A DNA stretch of 64,000 nucleotides from Shewanella psychropiezotolerans (GCF_007197555.1 NZ_CP041614.1:4394001-4458000), one strand, 5' to 3'; positions 26,504 through 35,760 are shown, counted from the stretch's first letter. Notes: generated from the letters alone by a model not told the origin. Program-made: numbers and translations.

Positions 26504-28156
26504 TTAGTGCTCGAGTGAGCGATATTTCTCACGTAGATGGTTTCGAACCGCAATCGCCGTCAGGTTCAATGACACAATGACAGTAACCAGCAGGAACGAG
26601 GTGGCGTAAACCAGAGGTCTCGCGGCCTCTACGTTCGGACTTTGAAAGCCCACATCGTAAATATGAAAACCTAAGTGCATAAACTTTCGCTCCAGATGCA
26701 CGAAGGGAAAGTTCATGTCTATGGGCAAGGTTGGCGCAAGCTTAACCACACCCACCAACATCAAGGGAGCCACTTCACCCGCGGCGCGCGCCACAGCCAG
26801 AATGAGTCCTGTCATGATCGCCGGGCTCGCCATAGGCAAGATAATGCGCCACAGAGTTTCCGCCTTGGTAGCCCCTAGTGCCAGGCTAGCTTGGCGTACC
26901 GAACTTGGGATACGGCTCAAGCCTTCCTCGGTCGACACGATAACCACAGGTAAGGTCAAGATAGCTAAGGTCAATGCAGACCAGAGTACACCCGGGGAGC
27001 CAAATGTCGGCGCCGGCAGCGCTTCGGGAAAAAAGAGCTGATCTATGCTGCCACCGAACATATAGACGAAGAAGCCTAATCCGAATACCCCGTAAACAAT
27101 CGAGGGCACACCAGCCAGATTAATCACGGCGATGCGGATCATCTTAGTGACCGGGCCTTTCTTGGCATATTCGTGCAGGTAAACCGCCGCAATCACCCCA
27201 AAAGGCGTCACGATCACAGCCATCAACATCACCATAAAGACAGTGCCAAAAATAGCCGGAAATACTCCGCCCTCAGTGTTGGCTTCACGAGGATCGTCAC
27301 TGACGAAACGACCAACACCGACGAACCAATGGCCCAATTTATCCAGCGGGCCCAGACGATTGGAATAAGTCACATCCAAAATGCTGTCCAGCTTGAGGGT
27401 AACCTCCACGCCGCGCATGTCTTTGATAACGACCGAATCCCGACCCGCCTCTTTCCTGAGTCCGAAGAACTTTTTCTCTACAATCAGATATTGAGCCTGT
27501 AGGTCCGCCCGTTTCAGGGCTAAGTCGGCCTTAATCACTGGTGTTAGCTTACCATCGAGTTCATAACCACGTCCCTGCAGACGAAGCTTCTCAATGGCGT
27601 AGTTTATCGAACCAATCTCCCCCTTCTGAAGATCCACCGCCTTATCATTGAGCGCCACAGAACGATCTATGTGCGACTCGAACGAGGCTTCGACATTATC
27701 GAAGTCGAGTCGTTTACCATTTTCGATGACTGCAACAGGGTAGCCGTAAAAATCGCCATTTTTGCTGCGCTCGATGACCGCGATATCTTCGGGTCGACTG
27801 CGAGAGATGATATCAGTGGCTAGAATCCAACGAAAATCCAGGCCAACAAATTCACGGTTACCCGTTTTAACTAGGTAACGGGTAACCGTATCACCCGGCG
27901 CCTCTTCAAACACATGACCAGCCGAGATCAACTGCTCTGTGGGCACCTGCTCGGTGTCGTATATCTCCCCGATAAGCGTATATTGGGTCCCCTGTTGATC
28001 TTGCATCTCCCATTGATAGATCTCAGCAGGCCAGAAGTAACTCAAGCCCCGCCATGCAATCATCAAGAGTAGACCCAATACTGCAATCAAACTGATGCTG
28101 ACCGCACCACCTGTCATCCAGATCCAGGGAGAACCAGACTTAAACCAATTACCCAT
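26504..28156 (-). CDS. pstA: PstA, phosphate ABC transporter permease (enlarged form)
   Basis: Inner-membrane permease subunit. The N-terminal helix (about residues 12-34) is followed by a periplasmic insertion of some 200 residues and then the permease core, with the EAA loop RQASLALGATKAETLWRIILP. At 550 residues it is nearly twice E. coli PstA (296), like other marine gammaproteobacterial forms. Start ATG at 28156 with GGGAG 8 nt before it. Its initiation region is repeated three times upstream, and the start overlaps the stop of a leader ORF (ATGGGTAA). Confidence 0.94.
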   Translation of the reverse strand: MGNWFKSGSPWIWMTGGAVSISLIAVLGLLLMIAWRGLSYFWPAEIYQWEMQDQQGTQYTLIGEIYDTEQVPTEQLISAGHVFEEAPGDTVTRYLVKTGNREFVGLDFRWILATDIISRSRPEDIAVIERSKNGDFYGYPVAVIENGKRLDFDNVEASFESHIDRSVALNDKAVDLQKGEIGSINYAIEKLRLQGRGYELDGKLTPVIKADLALKRADLQAQYLIVEKKFFGLRKEAGRDSVVIKDMRGVEVTLKLDSILDVTYSNRLGPLDKLGHWFVGVGRFVSDDPREANTEGGVFPAIFGTVFMVMLMAVIVTPFGVIAAVYLHEYAKKGPVTKMIRIAVINLAGVPSIVYGVFGLGFFVYMFGGSIDQLFFPEALPAPTFGSPGVLWSALTLAILTLPVVIVSTEEGLSRIPSSVRQASLALGATKAETLWRIILPMASPAIMTGLILAVARAAGEVAPLMLVGVVKLAPTLPIDMNFPFVHLERKFMHLGFHIYDVGFQSPNVEAARPLVYATSFLLVTVIVSLNLTAIAVRNHLREKYRSLEH

Positions 28157-28247
28157 GACACTGACTCCCTACATCTAGTGCTGAACATACCGCATCATCT
28201 GTCATATCACAGTCCCAGGGAGAACCTGACTTAAACCAATTACCCAT
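28149..28247 (-). CDS. leader peptide uORF 3, overlapping the pstA start
   Basis: 32 codons starting MGNWFKSGSPW, then a different sequence (DCDMTDDAVCSALDVGSQCH) because the repeat departs from the pstA frame. Ribosome-binding site GGAG 8 nt before its ATG. Its TAA lies inside ATGGGTAA together with the pstA start, an 8-nt overlap typical of termination-reinitiation coupling. No database family expected; coding is inferred from the conserved start signals and the open frame. Confidence 0.5.
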   Translation of the reverse strand: MGNWFKSGSPWDCDMTDDAVCSALDVGSQCHG

Positions 28248-28338
28248 GTGAGTTTCTCCATACATCTAGTGCTGAACATACCGCACCACCTGTCATATCA
28301 CAGCCCCAAGGAGAACCCGACTTGAACCAATTACCCAT
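28240..28338 (-). CDS. leader peptide uORF 2
   Basis: 32 codons starting MGNWFKSGSPW and continuing GCDMTGGAVCSALDVWRNSH. Ribosome-binding site GGGAG 8 nt before ATG. It differs from uORF 3 at several codons but has the same length and the same ATGGGTAA overlap with the next start, so the overlap register has been kept despite divergence. Confidence 0.5.
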   Translation of the reverse strand: MGNWFKSGSPWGCDMTGGAVCSALDVWRNSHG

Positions 28339-28435
28339 GACACTGACTCCCAAGAAGTAGATCAAACTTAGCAACAAGCACCATGTCATTCATTCCCAAA
28401 GCCCAAGGAGAAACAGATTTAAACCAATTACCCAT
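28331..28435 (-). CDS. leader peptide uORF 1, first of the chain
   Basis: 34 codons starting MGNWFKSVSPW, then ALGMNDMVLVAKFDLLLGS. It begins 88 nt after the pstC stop, with GGAG 8 nt before the ATG, and its stop overlaps the uORF 2 start in ATGGGTAA. It is the most diverged copy yet remains open and two codons longer than the others. Confidence 0.48.
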   Translation of the reverse strand: MGNWFKSVSPWALGMNDMVLVAKFDLLLGSQCHG

Positions 28436-28522
28436 GAGAGTGTCTCCATAAGTTCAACTGTAAAACCCATATATTCATGTTCATATATATATTCATCATT
28501 TCTTTGCTACTAAAATGAGCGA

Positions 28523-30778
28523 TTAAAGTGAGCTATAGCGTTCACGTAGACGCTGTCTCACCACTTCGGCAATAGTGTTGAAAATAAAGGTGAAAATAAA
28601 CAGTACAAAAGCCGCCAGGAAGAGTACCCGATAGTGAGAACTGCCTATGGCCGACTCAGGTACTTCGACGGCAATATTCGCCGCCAGGGTGCGCATGCCC
28701 TGAAACACACTCCACTCCATGATAGCCGTGTTACCTGTCGCCATGAGTACGATCATGGTTTCACCAACCGCGCGTCCAACTCCCATCATGATGGCGGAGA
28801 AGATGCCCGGACTTGCAGTAAGCAATACCACTCGAGTGAGAGTCTGCCAGGTGGTCGCACCCAGCGCCAAACTGCCATTGGAAAGATGACGAGGCACAGA
28901 GAACACCGCATCTTCGGCTATCGAGAAGATAGTTGGTATGACTGCAAATCCCATGGCGATACCCACAACCAGCGCATTACGCTGATCGAAGGTGATACCG
29001 AGTTCATTGGTGATAAATAATCTTGAATCACCATCAAAGAAGGCGATTTCCAATGCTGGACTGATAGCGAAAGAGAACCAGCCGACGAATAAAATCACCG
29101 GAATCAACATCAACTCCTGATAGGCTTCAGGCAAGTACTCTTTAGCCTTACCTGGCAAGTTATGCCAGATGAAAGCACTGGTTAGTATCGAGAGCGGCAA
29201 GAGAGTGAGTAAGACTAAGATCCCCGGCAAGTGGTCCTCTATCAAGGGCGCCAGCCATAAACCGGCAAGGAAACCGAGTATTACCGTAGGCAAGGCTTCC
29301 ATGATCTCGATGGTTGGCTTGACGATGGAGCGTACTTTAGGCGTCATAAAATAGGCGGTATAGATGGCACCGGCAATCGCCAAAGGAGTGGCAAACATCA
29401 TGGCATAGAAAGCGGCTTTCATGGTACCAAACGCCAATGGCATCAGGCTCAACTTAGCTTCAAAATCATCGGATCCCGAAGTCGACTGCCACACATATTT
29501 TGGCTCAGGATAACTTTCATACCACACCTTGCTCCACATGGCGCTCCATGACACTTCAGGGTGAGTATTTGAAACACTGAACATATGTAACTTGTTGTCA
29601 GCTTCGACCACTAAGGCGTTAGAGCGTGGGCTGAAGCCCAGGGTGCTGGGATTCTTTAAGTTAAAATCTTTGGAAAATAGTTTTCTTTGGCTCGTGGTAT
29701 AAAGCAACGACAACTGGCCATTATCGCTGATAGTGACAAAGCTCTTTCGATAAAATTCAGAGGCAACACTCTTAATGCCGCCATGATTTCTAAATTCGCG
29801 TATCTCTTGATACTGACGCCCTTGCTTACCATTCACCTGAAAATACTGTTGTACCAAACCTGAATCGTAACTCACCAACAGAGAGCTTGCCCCTGCTAGC
29901 AGGCTAACATTTGTGACGTTGACACCAGTACGCCCCAACTCTAATACTTGACTCAGGGAGACAGCTTCGGCATCTCGAATATCATAGACGAAGAGTTTAT
30001 TGTCTGATCTGAGCAGGAGTTGACGCTGATTAGGAGTCATCAATTGTTGCTGAACACGTACCGGAGCATCGTCGATGATGCCGTTATAAGCAGACCATTC
30101 GACCTCTTCGGTCATCATGTTCTCTTCACCCTCCTGACGTGACAGACGCCAAATATTATCATCTCCCTGATAAGCAAAGGTCATCTTATCGCTACTGTAA
30201 TCGAATGCGAGATTGTTTATCGATTGCCCCTGTTCATCGACAGTCATAGGCGTCTTGCCGTTAGGGAATCTCAAATTAGGTGTGATGAGTCGCTTATTGT
30301 CTGGATAAGTCACACCAAACTCGATACCTGCAATGATCACCTGACCATTATCGAGTCCGAAAGCAAACCTCTGCTCACTTGGCACCGAGGCTGAACTACT
30401 GACAACTTGACTACCCTCGGGAAATTCCAGCTGTTCAGTTTCAATTAATTTTGATGAGCTAACATCATAAAAATCGACTCGACCAGTTTGAGAGACACGG
30501 TACATGATCTCATTTTGTTCATCGCTTCCAACCATCAGGGCCGGAACTGAATCCTGGAGGTCCACGCTCGATACTGGTGACACTTCGGCATCATCGAAGA
30601 TAGGCTTGATAACATAGAGCAGATAAAAGAAAATTAACAACAGAGCGATAAATACCATAGCTCCGCCGATAGTCACCCCAATTTGAGTCAACTTATCCTT
30701 AATTGCCCTGCTGCTTGAGCCTCTCCCCATCAGTAGGTTATGAGCCTTAGAATCAGGTTGTTTTACCTGAGTTTCCAT
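28523..30778 (-). CDS. pstC: PstC, phosphate ABC transporter permease (enlarged form)
   Basis: First gene of the pst operon. After a membrane helix at about residues 35-58 comes a periplasmic region of some 350 residues with beta-propeller-like repeats, then the permease core with six helices and the EAA loop SNGSLALGATTWQTLTRVVL. At 751 residues it is more than twice E. coli PstC (319). The binding protein PstS is not encoded in this window. GAGG precedes the ATG. A candidate PhoB box lies about 110 bp upstream. Confidence 0.93.
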   Translation of the reverse strand: METQVKQPDSKAHNLLMGRGSSSRAIKDKLTQIGVTIGGAMVFIALLLIFFYLLYVIKPIFDDAEVSPVSSVDLQDSVPALMVGSDEQNEIMYRVSQTGRVDFYDVSSSKLIETEQLEFPEGSQVVSSSASVPSEQRFAFGLDNGQVIIAGIEFGVTYPDNKRLITPNLRFPNGKTPMTVDEQGQSINNLAFDYSSDKMTFAYQGDDNIWRLSRQEGEENMMTEEVEWSAYNGIIDDAPVRVQQQLMTPNQRQLLLRSDNKLFVYDIRDAEAVSLSQVLELGRTGVNVTNVSLLAGASSLLVSYDSGLVQQYFQVNGKQGRQYQEIREFRNHGGIKSVASEFYRKSFVTISDNGQLSLLYTTSQRKLFSKDFNLKNPSTLGFSPRSNALVVEADNKLHMFSVSNTHPEVSWSAMWSKVWYESYPEPKYVWQSTSGSDDFEAKLSLMPLAFGTMKAAFYAMMFATPLAIAGAIYTAYFMTPKVRSIVKPTIEIMEALPTVILGFLAGLWLAPLIEDHLPGILVLLTLLPLSILTSAFIWHNLPGKAKEYLPEAYQELMLIPVILFVGWFSFAISPALEIAFFDGDSRLFITNELGITFDQRNALVVGIAMGFAVIPTIFSIAEDAVFSVPRHLSNGSLALGATTWQTLTRVVLLTASPGIFSAIMMGVGRAVGETMIVLMATGNTAIMEWSVFQGMRTLAANIAVEVPESAIGSSHYRVLFLAAFVLFIFTFIFNTIAEVVRQRLRERYSSL

Positions 30779-30886
30779 TAGAACCTCGTTTATTAAATAG
30801 CCAGTAGACTTTTCACTGGGATTGTTTCAACTGCTATGCTAACAATAGCTTAGAAACATTCTCATTATTCTGATGTGTGGCATTAT

Positions 30887-30904
30887 ATGACGTAAAGATG
30901 ACAC
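30887..30904 (-). promoter_or_regulatory. candidate PhoB box upstream of pstC
   Basis: On the minus strand GTGTCAT-CTTT-ACGTCAT: two direct repeats 11 bp apart, matching CTGTCAT at 6/7 and 5/7. It sits about 110 bp before the pstC ATG with AT-rich -10 candidates beyond it, as expected for phosphate-starvation control of the operon. It is also only 60 bp from the divergent GcvR-like gene. Confidence 0.55.
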
Positions 30905-30961
30905 TAGTGTTACAGTGCCTAATCAAGGATGAAAACAATTAAAGACAGGAGAAATATCAAT

Positions 30962-31462
30962 ATGTTACGTTATTTAGTTACACTGCAGGTTGCAGATAAA
31001 AAAGGACTAGTTGAACAGATAGCCCACGCGGTGAGTCGCCATGGCGGTAATTGGCTGGATTCTGAACTACGTCATATCGATGGTATCTTCGCCGCCATAC
31101 TCCTGTTAGAGGTGCCTTCGTCCAACTGGGACATCTTAATCGAAAGCCTGGAATGTATCGAAGGCTTGAGCCTGACCTATGCCAAGACCAGCAAACAGCC
31201 CAATAAACTACAACATCTTAGCTTCTCACTCGTCGCCTATGACAGACCCGGTCTGGTACACGAGATCTCCAACAAAATAAGCGCCCTGGGTATCAATATC
31301 GAACACTTCAGCAGTCGTTATGAGACAGCCTGCCACACTGGCATCGCCTTATTCAGAGCAAACTTCGATCTCGGCATGAAAAACCCCGAGCAAGAGGAAC
31401 AACTATGTGAAGCACTTTATGCATTAGGTGATGATGTGGTACTCGATAAGATAAGCCGCTAA
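30962..31462 (+). CDS. GcvR-like protein with two ACT domains
   Basis: Two ACT domains (about residues 5-75 and 85-160 from the chosen start) in the glycine-cleavage repressor GcvR layout, recognisable by VADKKGLVEQIAHAVSRHGGNW and AYDRPGLVHEISNKI. GcvR binds GcvA and represses the glycine cleavage genes; other members are unassigned. Start at ATG 30962 because AGGAG lies 10 nt upstream; the frame opens at 30929. Divergent from pstC. Confidence 0.85.
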   Translation: MLRYLVTLQVADKKGLVEQIAHAVSRHGGNWLDSELRHIDGIFAAILLLEVPSSNWDILIESLECIEGLSLTYAKTSKQPNKLQHLSFSLVAYDRPGLVHEISNKISALGINIEHFSSRYETACHTGIALFRANFDLGMKNPEQEEQLCEALYALGDDVVLDKISR

Positions 31463-31727
31463 AGCAGACTTGACCCAATAGCTATCCGACCCAAGAAAAA
31501 ATAGACTCAGTCTCTACATCGAGGAGAACCTTTCTCTTCGATGACTTTATCTTCGATTACTCCCCTGCTCACTTAGCCTTCAGAATGCTTCTTTACATAA
31601 TCACTTCGCAATCGGTTAAATCAATCAAGAATCAAACCAACAATCTGATATAATGAGAAACATAAGATCGTTAATGTCATGCTCAAAATTATAGGGAACG
31701 ATAGAGTTTCCAATGATAGGAAAAAAT

Positions 31728-32543
31728 ATGTTAGGAACCATCAAGAAGATGCGCGCCACACTGGATGATAACCAGCAGGTGCAGTATCAGTTGCCTATAG
31801 GCGATGATTTATTAGACATGAATCCGCTAATCGGCACCAGTGTCACCCTCACACATACAGGCAAAATATGTTGCAGTAACTGTGGTAAGCGCACCAAGAA
31901 GAGCTATTCTCAGGGCCATTGTTTCGTCTGTATGAGAAAGCTGGCCAGCTGCGACATGTGTATCATGAAGCCCGAAACATGTCATTTCGCCGAGGGGACA
32001 TGCCGCGAGCCTGAATGGGGAGAGGCTAACTGTTTCGTGCCCCATTACGTTTACCTGTCAAATACCTCAGGACTCAAAGTTGGCATCACACGTCACACCC
32101 AACTCCCGACCCGATGGATTGATCAGGGTGCCACCCAAGGTTTAGCTATCTTGAAGGTGTCGACCAGACAGATCTCTGGACTCGTCGAAGTCGAACTAGC
32201 CAAGATGATCGCCGATAAGACCAATTGGCGCACCATGTTAAAGGGCAATGCACAAGAAATAGATCTAAAAGCGAAAGCCGCAGAATTACTGCCGGAAGTC
32301 GAAAACAAGATCCATGAAATATGCATGGCACATGGCGACTACGCCATTGAGAAGCTCGATGAAGAGATACAGAGTATCCACTTCCCCGTCACCGAGTTTC
32401 CAACCAAAATAAGTTCACATAACTTCGACAAAGAGCCTGTGGTCAGCGGCATATTGCTCGGCATAAAAGGTCAGTATTTAATCTTCGATACTGGTGTGAT
32501 CAATCTACGCAAGTTCACCTCCTATGAGATTAGCGTCGGCTAA
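31728..32543 (+). CDS. DUF2797 family protein
   Basis: Cys-rich N-terminal region (CCSNCGKRTKKSYSQGHCFVC and later pairs) suggests bound metal, followed by a GIY-YIG-like core VYLSNTSGLKVGITR. This is the DUF2797 pattern; function unknown, possibly nucleic-acid related. ATG 31728 has AGGA 6 nt before it and is preferred to the ATG at 31713. 271 residues; ends in a bidirectional terminator. Confidence 0.85.
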   Translation: MLGTIKKMRATLDDNQQVQYQLPIGDDLLDMNPLIGTSVTLTHTGKICCSNCGKRTKKSYSQGHCFVCMRKLASCDMCIMKPETCHFAEGTCREPEWGEANCFVPHYVYLSNTSGLKVGITRHTQLPTRWIDQGATQGLAILKVSTRQISGLVEVELAKMIADKTNWRTMLKGNAQEIDLKAKAAELLPEVENKIHEICMAHGDYAIEKLDEEIQSIHFPVTEFPTKISSHNFDKEPVVSGILLGIKGQYLIFDTGVINLRKFTSYEISVG

Positions 32544-32570
32544 GCTGAGTCAATAAACAGTTTTAATAAA

Positions 32571-32597
32571 AAAGCTCATGAAAATCATGAGCTTTTT
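32571..32597. terminator. bidirectional intrinsic terminator
   Basis: Stem GCTCATG/CATGAGC (extended by A4/T4 to 11 bp), 5-nt loop, flanked by A-run and T-run. It separates the convergent DUF2797 and cupin genes. Confidence 0.85.
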
Positions 32598-32632
32598 GTT
32601 TAGCGATTAAGATGGATTATTCCTAATAAATA

Positions 32633-33037
32633 TTAATGTTTATGATCTAAAATAGTCACTTTATCCCCTTGCTCAGCCAGATAAAACACCACGATTTTGG
32701 CCGGCTCTGAACTGATGTTTTTTCCATAATGAGAGGTATTAACCAGTTCGATAAGCGTGTCTCCGGCTTTCAGGTTTTTCTTTTTACCGTCGCGGGTGTA
32801 CACCATCAATTCACCACTTAGAAGTATGCCGGCATTAATTACCGGATGTTGATGCCAGGGCAATTCTTCACCGGGCGCTATCACTATCTCTTTAATGGTC
32901 ACTTCAGGTTGGGTCAATGAGTATGCAGGCAGTTTATTGCCGTCCCATGATTCAGTAGACTTGATTAGATCTTTAGAGGTAGCGGCACTCACACTTAATG
33001 ATGCGAACACGAGCGTGGTGAACATGAGCTTCAACAT
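32633..33037 (-). CDS. periplasmic cupin-domain protein
   Basis: Signal peptide of 18 residues (ends VSA) and a single cupin barrel with metal-ligand pattern WHQHP...GELMVYTRDG and a later His. 134 residues. It may bind a metal or small molecule in the periplasm; role unknown. Divergent from the TonB-dependent receptor gene, with 203 bp between that contains a candidate Fur site. Confidence 0.82.
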   Translation of the reverse strand: MLKLMFTTLVFASLSVSAATSKDLIKSTESWDGNKLPAYSLTQPEVTIKEIVIAPGEELPWHQHPVINAGILLSGELMVYTRDGKKKNLKAGDTLIELVNTSHYGKNISSEPAKIVVFYLAEQGDKVTILDHKH

Positions 33038-33200
33038 AAAATATCCTACGATTAATAAATTTATCTAATCAAAAAAATCAGAAAGTTTACACCGGCATCA
33101 TACATAAAAAATACATTCAGAGTAAAAATATTCCCCATCCAGAACCAGAATCAACACTGGGGAAACAAACGTAAATACACTTTAAATAAATGCAGTAACC

Positions 33201-33218
33201 ATTATCATTCTCATCACC
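33201..33218 (+). promoter_or_regulatory. candidate Fur box before the TonB-dependent receptor
   Basis: Three adjacent hexamers, read on the minus strand GGTGAT-GAGAAT-GATAAT (4/6, 5/6 and 6/6 matches to GATAAT), ending 22 bp before the receptor start. Consistent with iron repression of a siderophore receptor. Confidence 0.5.
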
Positions 33219-33240
33219 TTTTATTACATGAAGAACTACA

Positions 33241-35396
33241 ATGTCATTTTTTTCATTAAAAAAATCAGCGATAACCACGCGATGTGCACTGTTTTTCCTC
33301 GCTCTGCCGTCACTTTCAGTCCAAGCCGATGATCAGGCTAACTCCATCACCTCTAATTCACTGGAGAGAATGATAATAACTGGCAGTCGTGGTGTTGAAC
33401 GCATCGATGAAGTGCCATCTTCGATCACCTTGATCGACAACAAGATGCTTACACAAGATATGCTAGTCAGCTCAGAACTACAGAACATACTGGCGTTCCG
33501 AGTCCCCGGAATGGCACCGAGTACGGGAAGCTCGAGTAACTCGGGGCAAACATTACGTGGCCGTCAGGCACTGATAATGATCGATGGCGTGCCACAGTCG
33601 ACACCGCTAAGAAATGGTCTGTTAGGCATTCGATCCATCGATGCTGGTACCATAGAGCGCATCGAAGTCATTAAGGGCGCGACCTCAATTTATGGTAATG
33701 GCGCATCGGGTGGCATCATCAACTACATCACCAAGAAGGCCAGCAGCGAGGATAAAGCCAGAATTCAAATAGGCGCATCGAGCAAATTCAGCGCGGTAAA
33801 ATTCGAAGATACTCCAGGTTATCGCTTCGATGCCTCCATAGACGGTACTGTCGATAATTTCAGTTACGTGGTGAATGCTGCCATAGAAGAAACTGGTTTA
33901 CAGCGTGATTCTGAAGGCGATGTGATCGGCCTAAAATATGGTCTATCTGAGAGTAAGTCGAGAAATTTATTCACTAAATTCGGCTATTCATTCGATGAGG
34001 AAAAGTATCTTCAGCTTACCTACAATTATTACGATTCCCAGCAGGAAACCGATTATGTTGACGTAGTAGGTAGCGTTAATACAGGCATTAAGACCTATGC
34101 CATCAAAGATACCTCAGGTAATCCAAGGGTGGGTAAGCCTCAGGGGCCCCGCGGTAACCATAACCTAATGCTGAAATATGTCGATGAAGATATTTTGACT
34201 AACACGCAACTCACACTCGATGGTTACGCACAAATCATCGAAAACATGTTCTATTACTCCACTGTACTCTCAAACCCAAGTGAAGGTTATGCTGGCGGGC
34301 AATCGCTGATAAAATCCGATAAAAAAGGTCTGAGAGTTAACTTTAATACTCAAATAGACTGGGATGATATCGAAGTCAGTTTCATCTATGGCCTGGATGC
34401 CCTCAAGGATGTTAGCTCGCAGCCGTTGGATGATGGTCGGATCTGGGTGCCAGAGATGGACATGACAAACTTAGCGGCTTACCTACAGACCAAAATAGTG
34501 TTCTATGATGACTGGATAATCAAAACTGGAATTCGTCAAGACAGTGTCAATGTCAGCGTCGATGACTACCAGACACTGAAAATGTGCAAAGATGCCAATA
34601 CCTGCTCAGTCCCTATGGACGTTAAAGGGGGGATATTGATTATGACACCACAACATTTAATATAGGTGTCAGGTACAATATGAACGAGTATTTCAACCCA
34701 TTTATGAGTTTCTCTCAGGGCTCTGACATCTCAGACCTTGGTGATTTACTGCGTAGCGCAACCGTTAAAGATATCTCGCTTATTCGTACAGAAGCTTCCA
34801 TCGTCGACAACTTCGAAGTGGGTATATCGGGACATTTAGCAGATTTTAGTTATGAAGTTGCCGCATATCGAAGTTATTCTGAACTGGGCACCCGCAGTGA
34901 ATATAATCAAGAAACTGGCGTATACATGCCAATTCGTGAACCACAGAAGATCTGGGGCTATGAAGCTCAATTCAGCTATCAGATACAAGACAACTTGGCC
35001 ACTAGCGTAAGTTACAGCTGGGTAGAAGGCAAAAACACTGACAAGGATACTTATCTCGAAGCTAGGACTATTTCACCACCTAAGTTCACGGCAACACTCG
35101 ACTGGCAACCCGTAAATGAAGCAAGAATCGGCCTTAGCTACCTTTATGTTGGCGAGCGTAAACGCTTCGAACCTGTCAATGGTAAATACCTCGGCACACA
35201 AGGGCCTGTCAGCAGCTATAACTTAGTTAACTTGAGCAGCAGCTATCAGATCAATAACTGGCAGCTATCTCTGGGAGTTGAAAACCTGTTCAACCAAAAT
35301 TACTACTCTGCACGCTCTCAGGCATACACATTTTCAGGCTTTAACACTAAAGGTCTTGGCACCTCAGTGAACCTTGGGGTAAAAGCAACATTTTAG
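33241..35396 (+). pseudogene. TonB-dependent siderophore-type receptor, frameshifted in a G tract
   Basis: Outer-membrane receptor that imports ferric complexes using TonB energy. Signal peptide about 29 residues (ends VQA); plug domain with RGRQALIMIDGVPQSTPL and IERIEVIKGATSIYGNGASGG; 22-strand barrel ending VNLGVKATF. The frame breaks at the G6 run 34627-34632: the upstream frame stops at 34663, but the other frame reads GDIDYDTTTFNIGVRYNMNE straight through. One more G (or two fewer) restores about 718 residues. A candidate Fur site precedes it. Confidence 0.9.
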
Positions 35397-35416
35397 CCGT
35401 AATCTCAAGATAACTG

Positions 35417-35448
35417 AAAAAGAGGCAAGCAATGGCTTGCCTCTTTTT
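35417..35448 (+). terminator. intrinsic terminator of the TonB receptor gene
   Basis: Stem GAGGCAAGC/GCTTGCCTC extended by A5/T5, 4-nt loop, followed by the T-run. 20 bp past the receptor stop. Confidence 0.9.
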
Positions 35449-35760
35449 GCATTAACAATATTTTCAGAGTCTCATATTGGCAAAACAAAAATATTTCATT
35501 AGCTTTTGCTAAAGCATGATCTGTCTTAAACAGGTCCGACATCTAACGCTATTACTCAGCTTACACAACAATCGCTAGTTTTAAACACACCTACAACTCC
35601 TATCCAGCCTGACTTTTAATAGAAAACATAGCTTGATCCAATCAGATTATTGAGATAACAATAATTACAGGCGGTCGTTTTTCATACAGAACCGCTAACA
35701 ATAAAATACTAAACAACAAGACGAAGTAACAAGACAATCCACAACACTCTGGGGAATAAT
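35449..35760. other. non-coding region upstream of the lipase gene
   Basis: About 310 bp, AT-rich, without an open frame of note. It must hold the lipase promoter; no operator could be identified. Confidence 0.5.

Larger units (their letters stand above)
28101..28460. repeat. tandem repeats of the pstA translation-initiation region
   Basis: Four diverged copies, period 91-98 bp; the first (28101-28188) is the real pstA 5' end. Copies 2 and 3 start at about 28189 and 28280, and copy 4 covers about 28380-28460. Every copy keeps a ribosome-binding site (GGGAG or GGAG 8 nt before ATG), the start codon and the codons for MGNWFKS-x-SPW. Copies 1-3 share AACATACCGCA.CA.CTGTCAT.. in order, so the array grew by tandem duplication. 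Confidence 0.92.

Noticed and set aside
28140..28440. Attachment site or mobile-element target duplications near pstA
   Set aside because: No element lies between the copies; they are adjacent and all contain the pstA start region.
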